Assembly (NCBI RefSeq): GCF_017873565.1
Contig: NZ_JAGGKH010000012.1
Coordinates: 62,001-126,000 of the forward strand
Reading direction: 5' to 3'
Length of the DNA: 64,000 nucleotides
From: Lederbergia galactosidilytica
Lineage (GTDB): Bacteria > Bacillota > Bacilli > Bacillales > Bacillaceae_C
Positions 39,783-48,108 of the stretch are shown here, piece after piece. The notes below the pieces were generated by a model. That model did not search any database, had not been told where the DNA came from, and worked only from the letters and a program-made list of their open reading frames with translations. A program made the position numbers and the translations under genes. Every line of letters starts with the position of its first letter. Within the stretch, counting starts at the first letter, position 1.

Positions 39783-40610
39783 ATGTTTCCATTTAAAACT
39801 TCTCTAAATGCATCAACTTTATTTCCATTTCAACTAGATGTCATTCAACAAATAGAAATTACCAAGCAAGCTGGCTACGATGGGATTGAGCTTTGGGTAC
39901 GTGATATTGAAGATTATTTATCAAATGGAGGAACAATCCAATCGATTCAAACTGCTTTGAACAGAACAAATCTATCATTTATAAATGCGATAGCTTTTTT
40001 CAAGTGGGCTGACAAAGATCAATCAACCCGAGAAAAAGCATTTGAACAAGCTGAAAAGGAGATGAAGCTATTAGCATCGTTAGGGTGTATTTCCATAGCT
40101 GCTCCTCCATTCGGGAATGTAAAATCAGTACACTTAGACGAAATAAGCCAGTACTTTGAACGACTGGTCCTACTTGGTCGCGATATAGGGATTGAACCCA
40201 TTCTTGAATTTTGGGGAAAGGCTGAGCAATTATCTACTTTAACTCAAGCTCGGTACATCATCGATAAAGTCGACATATCCTCACCTAAAATTCTTATAGA
40301 TCCTTTCCATATGTATATTGGTGGCAGTGATTTCTCAGAATTAAAAAATATACAAGCAAACCAAATTGGAGTGGTCCATGTTAATGATTACCCTACCACT
40401 CCAATAAACGGAAATTTAGTGGACCGTGATCGGGTTTTTCCTGGCGAAGGGATAGGCAATACAAAAGAAATGGGCTTAGTATTGGCACAAAGTGGCTTTA
40501 ATGGATATTTATCATTAGAATTATTTATCGAGGAATATGGAGATCAATCACCATTGGAAGTTGCAAAATATGGCTTAAAAACAATGATAGATTCCTATAG
40601 TGTTAACTGA
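39783..40610 (+). CDS. Sugar phosphate isomerase/epimerase-like TIM-barrel protein
   Basis: 275 residues of the AP-endonuclease 2 superfamily. Likely metal-site elements are EPILEFWGKAEQL, KILIDPFHMYIGGSDF, IGVVHVNDYPTTPI and YLSLELFIEEYG. AAGGGG precedes ATG 39783. It lies 28 bases after the Gfo/Idh gene and ends at a strong terminator. It is a second copy of the oxidoreductase/TIM-barrel pairing seen at 30.7-32.6 kb, although the two barrels look only distantly alike. Confidence 0.87.
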   Translation: MFPFKTSLNASTLFPFQLDVIQQIEITKQAGYDGIELWVRDIEDYLSNGGTIQSIQTALNRTNLSFINAIAFFKWADKDQSTREKAFEQAEKEMKLLASLGCISIAAPPFGNVKSVHLDEISQYFERLVLLGRDIGIEPILEFWGKAEQLSTLTQARYIIDKVDISSPKILIDPFHMYIGGSDFSELKNIQANQIGVVHVNDYPTTPINGNLVDRDRVFPGEGIGNTKEMGLVLAQSGFNGYLSLELFIEEYGDQSPLEVAKYGLKTMIDSYSVN

Positions 40611-40622
40611 ATCTAGAAATTC

Positions 40623-40652
40623 AAAAAGAGGCGTAAAGGTACGCCTCTTTTT
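40623..40652 (+). terminator. Intrinsic terminator of the Gfo/Idh-TIM barrel operon
   Basis: AAAAAGAGGCGTA and TACGCCTCTTTTT form a 13-base perfect stem around AAGG and end in a T run, beginning 13 bases past the stop codon. Confidence 0.9.
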
Positions 40653-40864
40653 CTTCCCAAGGGTTTGAATATTTTGCAAATAACGCCCATAGCAGGAAAA
40701 AAGTCGTTCAATATCTAACAAGATTATTCCCTAACTACTATAAGACGAAGATAGTAGTTAATTATGTAATATTCTCTATTGCTTGCGTTATTTATAGTCA
40801 ATTAACGAAGAATGTGAAATGGCTAAAAACAATTTTAAGCGTTTTTATACTTAGTATACACGGA

Positions 40865-41270
40865 TTCAGTTTTATTGGCTTACACGGAGATGGCGGGTTT
40901 ACGAGTTATGCAAATGCCAGAATCCAATGTTTATCATCTTCCAGAAACATTAAGCTTACAAGATGGTGCATTGGTAGAACCAATGGCTGTCGCTGTACAA
41001 GCTGTCAAAGAAGGTCAACTTCAATTTTGGGATACTATAGCTGTATTCGGTGCTGGGCCAATCGGATTATTAACTGTCATTGCTGCAAAAGCAGCGGGTG
41101 CAAGTAAGATCATCGTGTTAGATTTATCTGAAACACGCCTTGAAAAAGCGAAAGAATTAGGCACAACACATATTATTAACTCAAGTAATGGAAATTCCGT
41201 GGAGGCTATTCGCGCTATTGTTCCAGATGGTGTAGATGTCGCCTTTAAAGTAGATAGTTCACCTAATTGA
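40865..41270 (+). pseudogene. Truncated, frameshifted 2,3-butanediol dehydrogenase-like gene
   Basis: One frame gives GFSFIGLHGDGGFTSYA. After a one-base shift near 40910 the other gives NVYHLPETLSLQDGALVEPM, FGAGPIGLLTVIAAKAAGAS and LDLSETRLEKAKELGTTHI. These match zinc-dependent BdhA-type dehydrogenases as remembered. The N-terminal zinc-binding half and everything after VDVAFKV are missing. About 135 of the usual 350 residues remain, so it is a decayed gene. Confidence 0.85.
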
Positions 41271-41381
41271 TGATTAGAAACCGATTCACGGTTCTCCTTC
41301 AGAAATAGCTTAAATAGAAGAAGGGAAGCCTGTTGACTCCCTCCTACAAATTATTAAAGGCATTGAAGATCTAAACCTTTA

Positions 41382-42011
41382 TCATTGTTCCTTTTGGCAT
41401 TTTATCATTAAAAATTTAAAAGGAGGTTTCTTTTCATTATCCTTATGTGGCTCAATAATCTCAGTGTATTCAACCAGTCCGTACTTTCCAAACTCATGCT
41501 TAATCGTATTAGAGTCATAAAAAAACATTTTTATACCTTCCGTGATTTCGAAATAATTTTTCCCTAGTTTTTTACCTTTGCCATACATCGGGGCATCTTT
41601 AGAAATCGCCGTAAAAATCATATAACCGTTTGGCTTCAGCTGGTTATAACAATCTTGAATGAACTTCTCTCGCTCACGTTCATTCAATAAATGAATCAAC
41701 GCATAGCAAAATATCCCATCATACAATTTGTCATCAAACGGCATGTCACCAACTGCCCCATGAAAAATATCCATATTAAGTCCATTTTGTCGTGCCAATT
41801 CAATCGCTGTTTTTGAAATTTCAATCCCTGTTACATTTATACCGTTATCCAGAAAGACCTTTGCGTTTCTGCCATATCCGATCCCTGGAATCAGTATATC
41901 CTGCACATTCTTTTCAAGGAAAAAGTCCTTTGTCTTGATTGCGGAGTCGGAAGGTTCAAATCCCCACATCATTTGATTTGCTTGAAAACTAGATTCCCAT
42001 AATTCCGTCAT
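41382..42011 (-). CDS. SAM-dependent methyltransferase, class I
   Basis: About 209 residues. The SAM motif is DILIPGIGYGRNAKVFLDNG, the acidic motif II is VTGIEISKTAIELA, and GAVGDMPFDDKLYDGIFCY and QLKPNGYMIFTAI follow. The substrate is unknown; it resembles small UbiE/TehB-like methyltransferases. ATG 42011 has AAAGGGG upstream and matches a usual N-terminus; the frame opens at 42077 without a good site. It follows chrA by about 80 bases on the same strand. Confidence 0.85.
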   Translation of the reverse strand: MTELWESSFQANQMMWGFEPSDSAIKTKDFFLEKNVQDILIPGIGYGRNAKVFLDNGINVTGIEISKTAIELARQNGLNMDIFHGAVGDMPFDDKLYDGIFCYALIHLLNEREREKFIQDCYNQLKPNGYMIFTAISKDAPMYGKGKKLGKNYFEITEGIKMFFYDSNTIKHEFGKYGLVEYTEIIEPHKDNEKKPPFKFLMIKCQKEQ

Positions 42012-42089
42012 ACCTGGGCCCCTTTCCAAATATTCTTTATCCGCTCCTGTTAAGCATGGCCCCATTCCGTTGAACATAGCATTGTTTAC

Positions 42090-43283
42090 CTAAATTAAGC
42101 TCATAAGTAAACCACCAATTACACCAGTCAGCACCACAATCCAAGGCGGTAATTTCCAATAGACTAACATACTATATAAAATAGCAGCAAAAGCAAAATC
42201 CCCAGGTGATAAAATGGAGCTCGTCCAAATGGGATGATAAAACGCTGAGATTAATATTCCCACAACTGCAGCATTTACCCCCATAATCGCTCCTTTAATT
42301 TTCCTATTATTCCGTAACTGATCCCAAAATGGTAGTGTGCCGATAATAAGCAGAAATGCTGGTAAAAATATTGCAATCGTTGCGAGCAGTCCGCCTTGCC
42401 AGCCATTCAGAACAGCGCCTAAATAAGCGGCAAAAGTAAACAAGGGACCCGGAACGGCTTGCGCAGCACCATACCCCGCTAAGAATGTCTCTTCACTCAT
42501 CCAACCGGTCGGTACAAGTTCTTGTTCCAATAAAGGTAAAACTACATGCCCCCCACCGAAAACCAGAGAGCCTGATCGATAAAAACTATCGAACATAGCG
42601 ATCCAGTCCGATCCTGTTACCTCCTTGATAATCGGTAGTAAAAAAAGTAAAGCGAAAAACAACAGTAACGATATTATTGAAACACTCTTAGCAATTGGAA
42701 AGAATGAACGAACTTCTTCCTTTTCCTGTTGATGCTTAAATAGAAGAAAACCCATGAGTGCGGCTATCAAAATGACGCCTACTTGTGTAAAGGCTGTTTG
42801 CCAAATAAGTGTTGTAATGAGTGCAAATAAAGCAATTGCTTTTCTTTTTAAATCAGGGGTTAATTTTTTTGCCATCCCCATTATGGCATGAGCAACGACT
42901 ACTACTGCTACAATCTTTAATCCGTGTATCCAGCCAACATGATTGATTTCAAACTCAGTAAGTAGGATGGCAAAAAGGATAAGGGCAACTACTGAAGGTA
43001 ATGTAAAACCAAGGAAGGATACCACACCTCCTAATATACCCGCTCGCATGACACCTATCCCAATTCCCACTTGGCTACTAGCCGGACCGGGTAAAAATTG
43101 CGCCAAAGCAACTAAATCTGCATAACTTTTTTCATCTAGCCACTTTCTTCTACGTACGTATTCTTCATAAAAATATCCTAAATGAGCTGTTGGTCCACCG
43201 AAGGAGGTAAAACCAAGTCGTGTTGAAACGAGCAAAATTTCTAGAAGCGATTTAAAGCCGCTGTTTGGGTTATTCTTAGTCAT
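42090..43283 (-). CDS. chrA: Chromate transporter ChrA
   Basis: About 397 residues with roughly ten to twelve membrane segments in two homologous CHR halves. The first has RLGFTSFGGPTAHLGYFYEE and ALAQFLPGPASSQVGIGIG. The second has GSLVFGGGHVVLPLLEQELV and GYGAAQAVPGPLFTFAAYLG. Full-length two-domain ChrA proteins export chromate, but many family members have untested substrates. AAGGAG lies before paired ATGs at 43286 and 43283. It follows a PadR regulator by 16 bases, forming a padR-chrA operon. Confidence 0.9.
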   Translation of the reverse strand: MTKNNPNSGFKSLLEILLVSTRLGFTSFGGPTAHLGYFYEEYVRRRKWLDEKSYADLVALAQFLPGPASSQVGIGIGVMRAGILGGVVSFLGFTLPSVVALILFAILLTEFEINHVGWIHGLKIVAVVVVAHAIMGMAKKLTPDLKRKAIALFALITTLIWQTAFTQVGVILIAALMGFLLFKHQQEKEEVRSFFPIAKSVSIISLLLFFALLFLLPIIKEVTGSDWIAMFDSFYRSGSLVFGGGHVVLPLLEQELVPTGWMSEETFLAGYGAAQAVPGPLFTFAAYLGAVLNGWQGGLLATIAIFLPAFLLIIGTLPFWDQLRNNRKIKGAIMGVNAAVVGILISAFYHPIWTSSILSPGDFAFAAILYSMLVYWKLPPWIVVLTGVIGGLLMSLI

Positions 43284-43299
43284 CATTAACTCCTTTTTA

Positions 43300-43608
43300 T
43301 CACTCTTTAATTTCCTTAAAAAGTTCATATGCTTTTTCTCGAGCCTCACTAAGGATGAGATTTCCCCTTTCCGTGGTCGTGTAATATTTTCTGATTTTCC
43401 CGTCCACATTTCTATCCTCTCTTATAAGAAGACCATCAGATTCCATCGAATGGAGGATAGGATAAAGTGTACCAGCACTGATCCTATAGCCATGTTCTCG
43501 AAGTTCTTCTAACATCCACGCTCCGAATATGGGATGCTCTTTTGCATGATGCAAAATGTGGATATGAATAAAACCAAGAAAAAGTTTCCGCAATACTTTA
43601 TCTTCCAA
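43300..43608 (-). CDS. PadR family regulator
   Basis: About 102 residues forming a winged helix. PIFGAWMLEELREHGYRISAG and TLYPILHSMESDGLLIRED are the PadR signature, followed by a wing (GKIRKYYTTTERG) and a short dimerisation helix. The start is placed at TTG 43608, which has AAGGAG eight bases upstream and gives the usual family N-terminus (EDKVLRKLFLGFIHIHIL); an earlier TTG at 43644 has no such site. It is the first gene before chrA and probably represses the operon from the palindrome at 43644-43660. Confidence 0.88.
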   Translation of the reverse strand: MEDKVLRKLFLGFIHIHILHHAKEHPIFGAWMLEELREHGYRISAGTLYPILHSMESDGLLIREDRNVDGKIRKYYTTTERGNLILSEAREKAYELFKEIKE

Positions 43609-43643
43609 ACTAGCCTCTCCTTGCCTATTAATATCGGTCTTCA

Positions 43644-43660
43644 ATATCGCATTTCGATAT
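43644..43660. promoter_or_regulatory. Candidate PadR operator
   Basis: ATATCG and CGATAT flank CATTT, giving a perfect 6+5+6 inverted repeat 36 bases before the proposed padR start. A third AATATCG half-site lies about 15 bases nearer the gene. Confidence 0.55.
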
Positions 43661-43910
43661 CACGAGTATATGTTACGCTTTGCTTATTTTCAATATAGAA
43701 TGAGATCATTTACATAACCTTTACAGAGTCTTTACATTTAACCGTTATCGGCATTTAGATTAGTGAATGTCCCCTTCTTAACACCCTTTTGGAGAGGGAG
43801 ACTCCTTTCGGAATGAAGTTAAACTAAAACCTTTGCAATGAAAAATCCCTTAATTTAAGCACCATTTAACTCATAAGTAGTATTCTGCAATGTCAAAATC
43901 CTCTTAAATA

Positions 43911-43962
43911 AAAAAGCTCAAACTAGGCAAGCACGAAGTCGAACTTGCCTAGTTTGAGCTTT
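43911..43962 (-). terminator. Strong intrinsic terminator of the MFS gene
   Basis: A 19-base perfect stem, AAAGCTCAAACTAGGCAAG (43913-43931) with its complement (43944-43962), is followed on the minus strand by a T-rich run. It begins right at the MFS stop codon. No gene lies in 43661-43910. Confidence 0.9.
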
Positions 43963-43963
43963 A

Positions 43964-45154
43964 TCATTTTCTGTTCCAGTTTAACATGCAACTTGATTTG
44001 TTTTTTGTACAAGACAGATAATTTCTAAGTAAAATGAATACAACACTTAGTAGTAATGAGATAAATCCTACCAATACCACATATGGCGTCCCTAATTTTG
44101 CAATAAATATTCCACCGATAGCAGCACCAAACATGGTTCCTAAGTTAGCGGATGTTAAAAATAAACCATTAGCAAAAATAGGTGCTTCAGGAGCTGAAGA
44201 CATAATCCAATATTGATTGATATTTGCTCCGATACCAGCCAATATCCCCCAAATTAAAGTAATAATTGCCATCGGAAATGTAAGCTGACCAAATAGGTAT
44301 AATATGGTGTAAATCACACCCAATGCAAAGGGGAAAATCACTACAGTTTTAAGCGCATTTTTAGTCAGTAACTTCCCTGCCGCAATGTTTCCAATAATAT
44401 TGGCCCCACCATAAATAAATAAGAATAAACTAGTGGCATTTGGGGACATATTTGTCACTGTCTTTAAATATTCAGCTAGATAACTATACACTCCGAATAC
44501 TGCCGAATTTAATAAAATTACAGCGACAATCGAAAGCCATGGAATTAGTTTTTTTAATACAGATAATTGTGTCCCATAAGAAATTCTTTCCTTCACAGGC
44601 ATAGATGGAACAAAAACTACTGTGGCAAAAAAGACGAGAACATTGACAATCGCAAAAAAGGCCATTGCCATTTCAAATGAAACAGCACTATCTAGAAAAC
44701 TTACAATGGGTACCCCTATCACCATTCCCGCGGATACCCCTATCAAGACCTTCGCAACAGCTTTTGGTGCTTCTTCCTCACTAACAGAGTCCGCAGCGAC
44801 GGTAAAAGCTAATGAACAATAAATTGGATGAAAAAAAGCTGGCACCACCCGAGCAATTAAAGCAATGATAAAGTTCGTCGTTAAGAGGGAAACCATATTC
44901 CCTATCACAAAAATTCCGAGAACGAGTAACATCATCTTTTTGCGATCAACCCCTGAGAATAAGAGTGGCATCGTTGGCCCTGATACTGCAACAGCTAGGG
45001 CAAAGAGACTTACAAGTAATCCCGCTTTTGAAACACTGACTTGAAAGTGATCCGCAATCGAAGGTAAAATGCCAATCACTCCCATTTCAGTATTAATAAT
45101 TCCGAAAACCCCTATTGTAACGATAAATACGAGCAATTGGTCTCGTTTAGTCAA
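43964..45154 (-). CDS. Major facilitator superfamily exporter, DHA1/AraJ-like
   Basis: 396 residues with about 12 membrane segments. Family features include NTEMGVIGILPSIADHFQVS in helix 1, LFSGVDRKKMMLL in the cytoplasmic loop and FHPIYCSLAF. These fit the DHA1 drug or purine/sugar efflux group (AraJ, YdhP, PbuE); the substrate is not assignable. The start near 45154 is preceded by AGGAGGAATA. It lies downstream of an SDR gene with a hairpin ending in T five between them. Confidence 0.87.
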   Translation of the reverse strand: MTKRDQLLVFIVTIGVFGIINTEMGVIGILPSIADHFQVSVSKAGLLVSLFALAVAVSGPTMPLLFSGVDRKKMMLLVLGIFVIGNMVSLLTTNFIIALIARVVPAFFHPIYCSLAFTVAADSVSEEEAPKAVAKVLIGVSAGMVIGVPIVSFLDSAVSFEMAMAFFAIVNVLVFFATVVFVPSMPVKERISYGTQLSVLKKLIPWLSIVAVILLNSAVFGVYSYLAEYLKTVTNMSPNATSLFLFIYGGANIIGNIAAGKLLTKNALKTVVIFPFALGVIYTILYLFGQLTFPMAIITLIWGILAGIGANINQYWIMSSAPEAPIFANGLFLTSANLGTMFGAAIGGIFIAKLGTPYVVLVGFISLLLSVVFILLRNYLSCTKNKSSCMLNWNRK

Positions 45155-45200
45155 AAATATTCCTCCTAAAAATAACCTTTAACCGTATGCTCATGCGTGC

Positions 45201-45247
45201 AAAAAGGAGGACAGGTGAAACTCCAATCAGAGGAGGTCCCTTCCTCC
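45201..45247 (-). terminator. Hairpin with T run in the leader of the MFS gene
   Basis: On the minus strand GGAGGA and TCCTCC enclose smaller pairings (CTCC with GGAG) and are followed by TTTTT at 45201-45205, only about 46 bases before the MFS start. It may end the SDR transcript or act as an attenuator, because no promoter fits between it and the MFS gene. The rest of 45250-45399 has no supported gene. Confidence 0.5.
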
Positions 45248-45399
45248 CCCACTAATTGTTAATTGAATGAATCGAACTTTTGCGGCTGTCGATTGCCTAC
45301 TTATTTTTGCACATTCTTTTAACGAATCTGCCAGTTCGGGTGGACTTTAAATTCTTGTGGTTAACAGTCTCAAGCTCGCACCAACTAACCACCCTATAA

Positions 45400-46134
45400 T
45401 TAGAACCCCTTTTTCGTTGGTAGAATAACAATTTCACTTACAGTAACGGTTTCAGGTGTACTAATGGCATACACTACGGCATCAGCAACATCACTTGATT
45501 TTAAACCAATTCTTCGTTGCAAATCCTCTGTCCATTCGCGCCTTTCTGGATCTTGAATCGTTAGATGAAGTTCAGTGTCAACTGTTCCTGGGGAGATAAG
45601 GATGCTGCGAATATTATTTTCTCGCTCCTCTTGGCGTAAGCCTTCCATGATCGCACGAACTGCAAACTTAGTCCCACAATATACAGCACCTCCTGGAAAT
45701 ACAACATGCCCAGCTTCAGAATCCGTTGTCACAATCTGACCAGATTGTTGTTTTTTCATAATCGGTAAGACCGCAGCAATTCCATTTAGAACGCCCATAA
45801 TATTAATATCTAGCATTTGTTGCCATTCATCAAAACGTTTTTCTGCAAGGGGACTTTGGGGCATGATTCCCGCATTATTAAAGAGGACATCCACACGTCC
45901 ATATTTTTCAACAGCAACATCCACAACAGCTTGAACATCAGCTTTGTTTGTTACATCGGCCACAACATAGGATAAATCAGCATCAGGCAATGATTCCACA
46001 AGAGCTTTCAAGCGCTCTTCACGGCGTGCTGCAATGACTAACTTTGCCCCTGCGTGGGCCAGTTTCTTCGTTGTTGCTTCACCAATTCCACTTGAAGCTC
46101 CCATAATAATGACCACTTTATTTTGATTAGACAT
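45400..46134 (-). CDS. Short-chain dehydrogenase/reductase
   Basis: About 244 residues. The cofactor motif is VVIIMGASSGIGEATTKKLA, followed by LFNNAGI. The catalytic tyrosine and lysine lie in YCGTKFAVRAIMEGL and ISPGTVDTELH follows. In place of the usual catalytic ISS serine there is IVTTDSEAGHV, with a serine in the right area. Arginines in AARREE favour NADP(H). ATG 46134 has AAAGGATG upstream; the frame opens at 46167. It is divergent from a LysR gene, its probable regulator. The substrate is unknown; the closest remembered group is the YdfG/YwfD-like SDRs. Confidence 0.88.
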   Translation of the reverse strand: MSNQNKVVIIMGASSGIGEATTKKLAHAGAKLVIAARREERLKALVESLPDADLSYVVADVTNKADVQAVVDVAVEKYGRVDVLFNNAGIMPQSPLAEKRFDEWQQMLDINIMGVLNGIAAVLPIMKKQQSGQIVTTDSEAGHVVFPGGAVYCGTKFAVRAIMEGLRQEERENNIRSILISPGTVDTELHLTIQDPERREWTEDLQRRIGLKSSDVADAVVYAISTPETVTVSEIVILPTKKGF

Positions 46135-46314
46135 ATTACACAACATCCTTTCAACTATGATTCTCACTATAGAACTTCGTGATCTTTCTCGGTGCCTACT
46201 CTCCTAATAACAAAAAGTTGACTCAGATTTTCAAGGATTTTTTGCTAACCTGTTTCTTTCTTTATTCTAACGCGTTTTGATTATATAGCTAATACTTATA
46301 TATTATAGTAAGAT

Positions 46315-46329
46315 ATGCCTAATAGGCAT
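46315..46329. promoter_or_regulatory. Candidate LysR-type operator
   Basis: ATGCCTA and TAGGCAT flank a single A, a perfect palindrome with the T-N11-A spacing seen in LysR sites. It lies in the divergent promoter region, 44 bases before the LysR start, next to an AT-rich TATATTATAG stretch. Confidence 0.55.
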
Positions 46330-46372
46330 TTATAAAATCACTATACTGAAAGAGTAAAGGGGAGTAATTAGG

Positions 46373-47278
46373 ATGGAATTAAGAGTTTTACGATACTTTC
46401 TTACGGTTGCACGCGAAGGAAGCATTACAGCAGCCGCTGATTTTTTACACGTGACACAGCCAACTTTGTCAAGGCAATTAAAAGACCTTGAACTAGAATT
46501 AGGGAAGAAGCTTTTTACTCGTAGTCGCCATCGGGTCATTCTTACAGACGAAGGGATACTCCTCCGAAAGCGCGCAGAAGAAATTATAGGAATGGTCGAA
46601 AAATTAGAGGACGAATTTCAGGCAATGGAAGAAACGATCAATGGAGATATTTACATAGGCAGTGGGGAAACTGACGCGATGAAACAAATTGCCCGGGTGG
46701 CAAAAGATTTACAGTCCAATTATCCCAATATTCGCTACCACCTCTACAGCGGAAACGAGGATGATGTAACAGAACGACTTGATAAAGGATTACTTGATTT
46801 TGGGATTTTAATTCAACCAGCTGATTTATCTAAATATAATTATATCGAGATCCCTGCCAAAGATGTTTGGGGTGTTGTGATGAGAAAAGACAGTCCACTT
46901 GCTTCCAGAGACACTATTCAAGCAATCGATTTATTAAATATTCCACTAATCTGTTCACGACAGCCTTTGAAAACCTATTCCAAAAATGAATTTGCGGATT
47001 GGTTTGGAGAAGACTTTGATAAATTAAACGTTGTAACGACCTATAATCTTGCCTATAATGCTGCCATTATGGTGGAAGAAGGGATCGGTTATGCCATTGC
47101 CCTTGATAAAATAGTAAATACATCAAGTGATCGTAATCTCTGCTTTAGACCATTAGAGCCGAGACTTGAATCTGGCTTGAATTTTGTGTGGAAAAAGCAT
47201 CAAGTTTTTTCCAAGGCAGCTGAAATGTTTTTAAAAGAAATTCAGGAGCAGCTTCCAAATTCCTTATCAAATGGATAA
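46373..47278 (+). CDS. LysR family transcriptional regulator
   Basis: 301 residues. The winged helix at residues 1-60 reads ELRVLRYFLTVAREGSITAA and DFLHVTQPTLSRQLKDLELE. The effector-binding domain follows from about residue 90 (GDIYIGSGETDAMKQIARV). AAAGGGGAG precedes ATG 46373. It is divergent from the SDR gene at 45400-46134 and probably regulates it. The inducer is unknown. Confidence 0.92.
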   Translation: MELRVLRYFLTVAREGSITAAADFLHVTQPTLSRQLKDLELELGKKLFTRSRHRVILTDEGILLRKRAEEIIGMVEKLEDEFQAMEETINGDIYIGSGETDAMKQIARVAKDLQSNYPNIRYHLYSGNEDDVTERLDKGLLDFGILIQPADLSKYNYIEIPAKDVWGVVMRKDSPLASRDTIQAIDLLNIPLICSRQPLKTYSKNEFADWFGEDFDKLNVVTTYNLAYNAAIMVEEGIGYAIALDKIVNTSSDRNLCFRPLEPRLESGLNFVWKKHQVFSKAAEMFLKEIQEQLPNSLSNG

Positions 47279-47606
47279 GAGAATCTCAAGTGAGCTAGAA
47301 AGGATATTATAGGATTGAATTAGTTGGAATTTCTCCTCATAAGCGGATTGTTGCTAGGCTTTTAGAGTTAAGATTATATGCGCTATGAATAACTGTCATT
47401 ACTCTCCCCTCTCTAATTGTAGGAGAGGGGTAAAATGAATCTATCAGATATATGGGGAATTGGATAATACCTCACCTCCCCATCAAGTAAAACCACCGAA
47501 AGCCAACTGACTTTTCCTTGGCTCTTTACTCAAAATCGGGAAATATCCTTCCCCCCTCCCCTATAGCTACTATCCATTTCCTTTCCAATGAACAGTAACC
47601 TATTTT
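47279..47606. other. Intergenic stretch with a GC-rich hairpin at 47406-47430
   Basis: CCCCTCTC (47406-47413) pairs with GAGAGGGG (47423-47430), about 130 bases past the LysR stop. It has no T run, so it is at best a weak terminator. Nothing else was seen. Confidence 0.4.
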
Positions 47607-47812
47607 TTACATTGTTTTAGAGGAAGGGGATCCAGCGCTCATTTGGGAATCCCTTTTGCTCTTCAGCAACCGGTGGACGAAAAGTGAGAACAATAATAAG
47701 GAACAGACGACTGACACTGCACTAACGATGAATAAAACTTGGAAATTCCAAAACTGAGATACCCATTCTAGAAGCATAGCACCAAGTCCGATACTACTTG
47801 CATTCCTATTCC
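47607..47812 (-). pseudogene. C-terminal fragment of an MFS transporter gene
   Basis: The minus-strand frame reads SSIGLGAMLLEWVSQFWNFQ and VLFIVSAVSVVCSLLLFSLF, then a basic tail and a stop at 47607. This is typical of the last loop and final membrane segment of an MFS protein. The frame breaks upstream near 47812 and nothing more of the gene remains. It is a decayed remnant. Confidence 0.65.
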
Positions 47813-47940
47813 TATGGAGAACGAATCCACATATAGAATTAGAAAAAACAAATGAACAGAGCTTGGGATAAGAATGTATTTACCAAAAAAACCTTTCTCA
47901 TATCCCGATTAATGAACTATTATGTTTGTTCCATACGTGT

Positions 47941-47974
47941 CTCCCCAAAAATTATTTACCTAACTTTTGGGGAG
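47941..47974. terminator. 10-base perfect hairpin between the remnant and the dgoD gene
   Basis: CTCCCCAAAA (47941-47950) pairs with TTTTGGGGAG (47965-47974). It lies about 135 bases past the dgoD stop. The T run is only that of the arm, so terminator strength is uncertain. A second small hairpin (AGAC...GTCT) follows at about 47981-48000. Confidence 0.45.
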
Positions 47975-48108
47975 CATCTCAGACCTTTGGCAGAAGTCTG
48001 AATATATTTCCTTCGCTAAAGTCATGCATTATTCGTTATCAGAGTTTACCATATTAAATGTTCGAGTCTCTTGCAAAATAATAGATTTACGCCACTTCTC
48101 TAAAATCT

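Noticed and set aside
40019-40201. Minus-strand frame inside the TIM-barrel gene
   Set aside because: A shadow of a well-supported gene with no start site of its own.
41291-41381. Short plus-strand protein-like stretch (EEGKPVDSLLQIIKGIEDLN)
   Set aside because: About 20 codons in a frame with nearby stops and no family match; possibly chance or a fragment too short to call.
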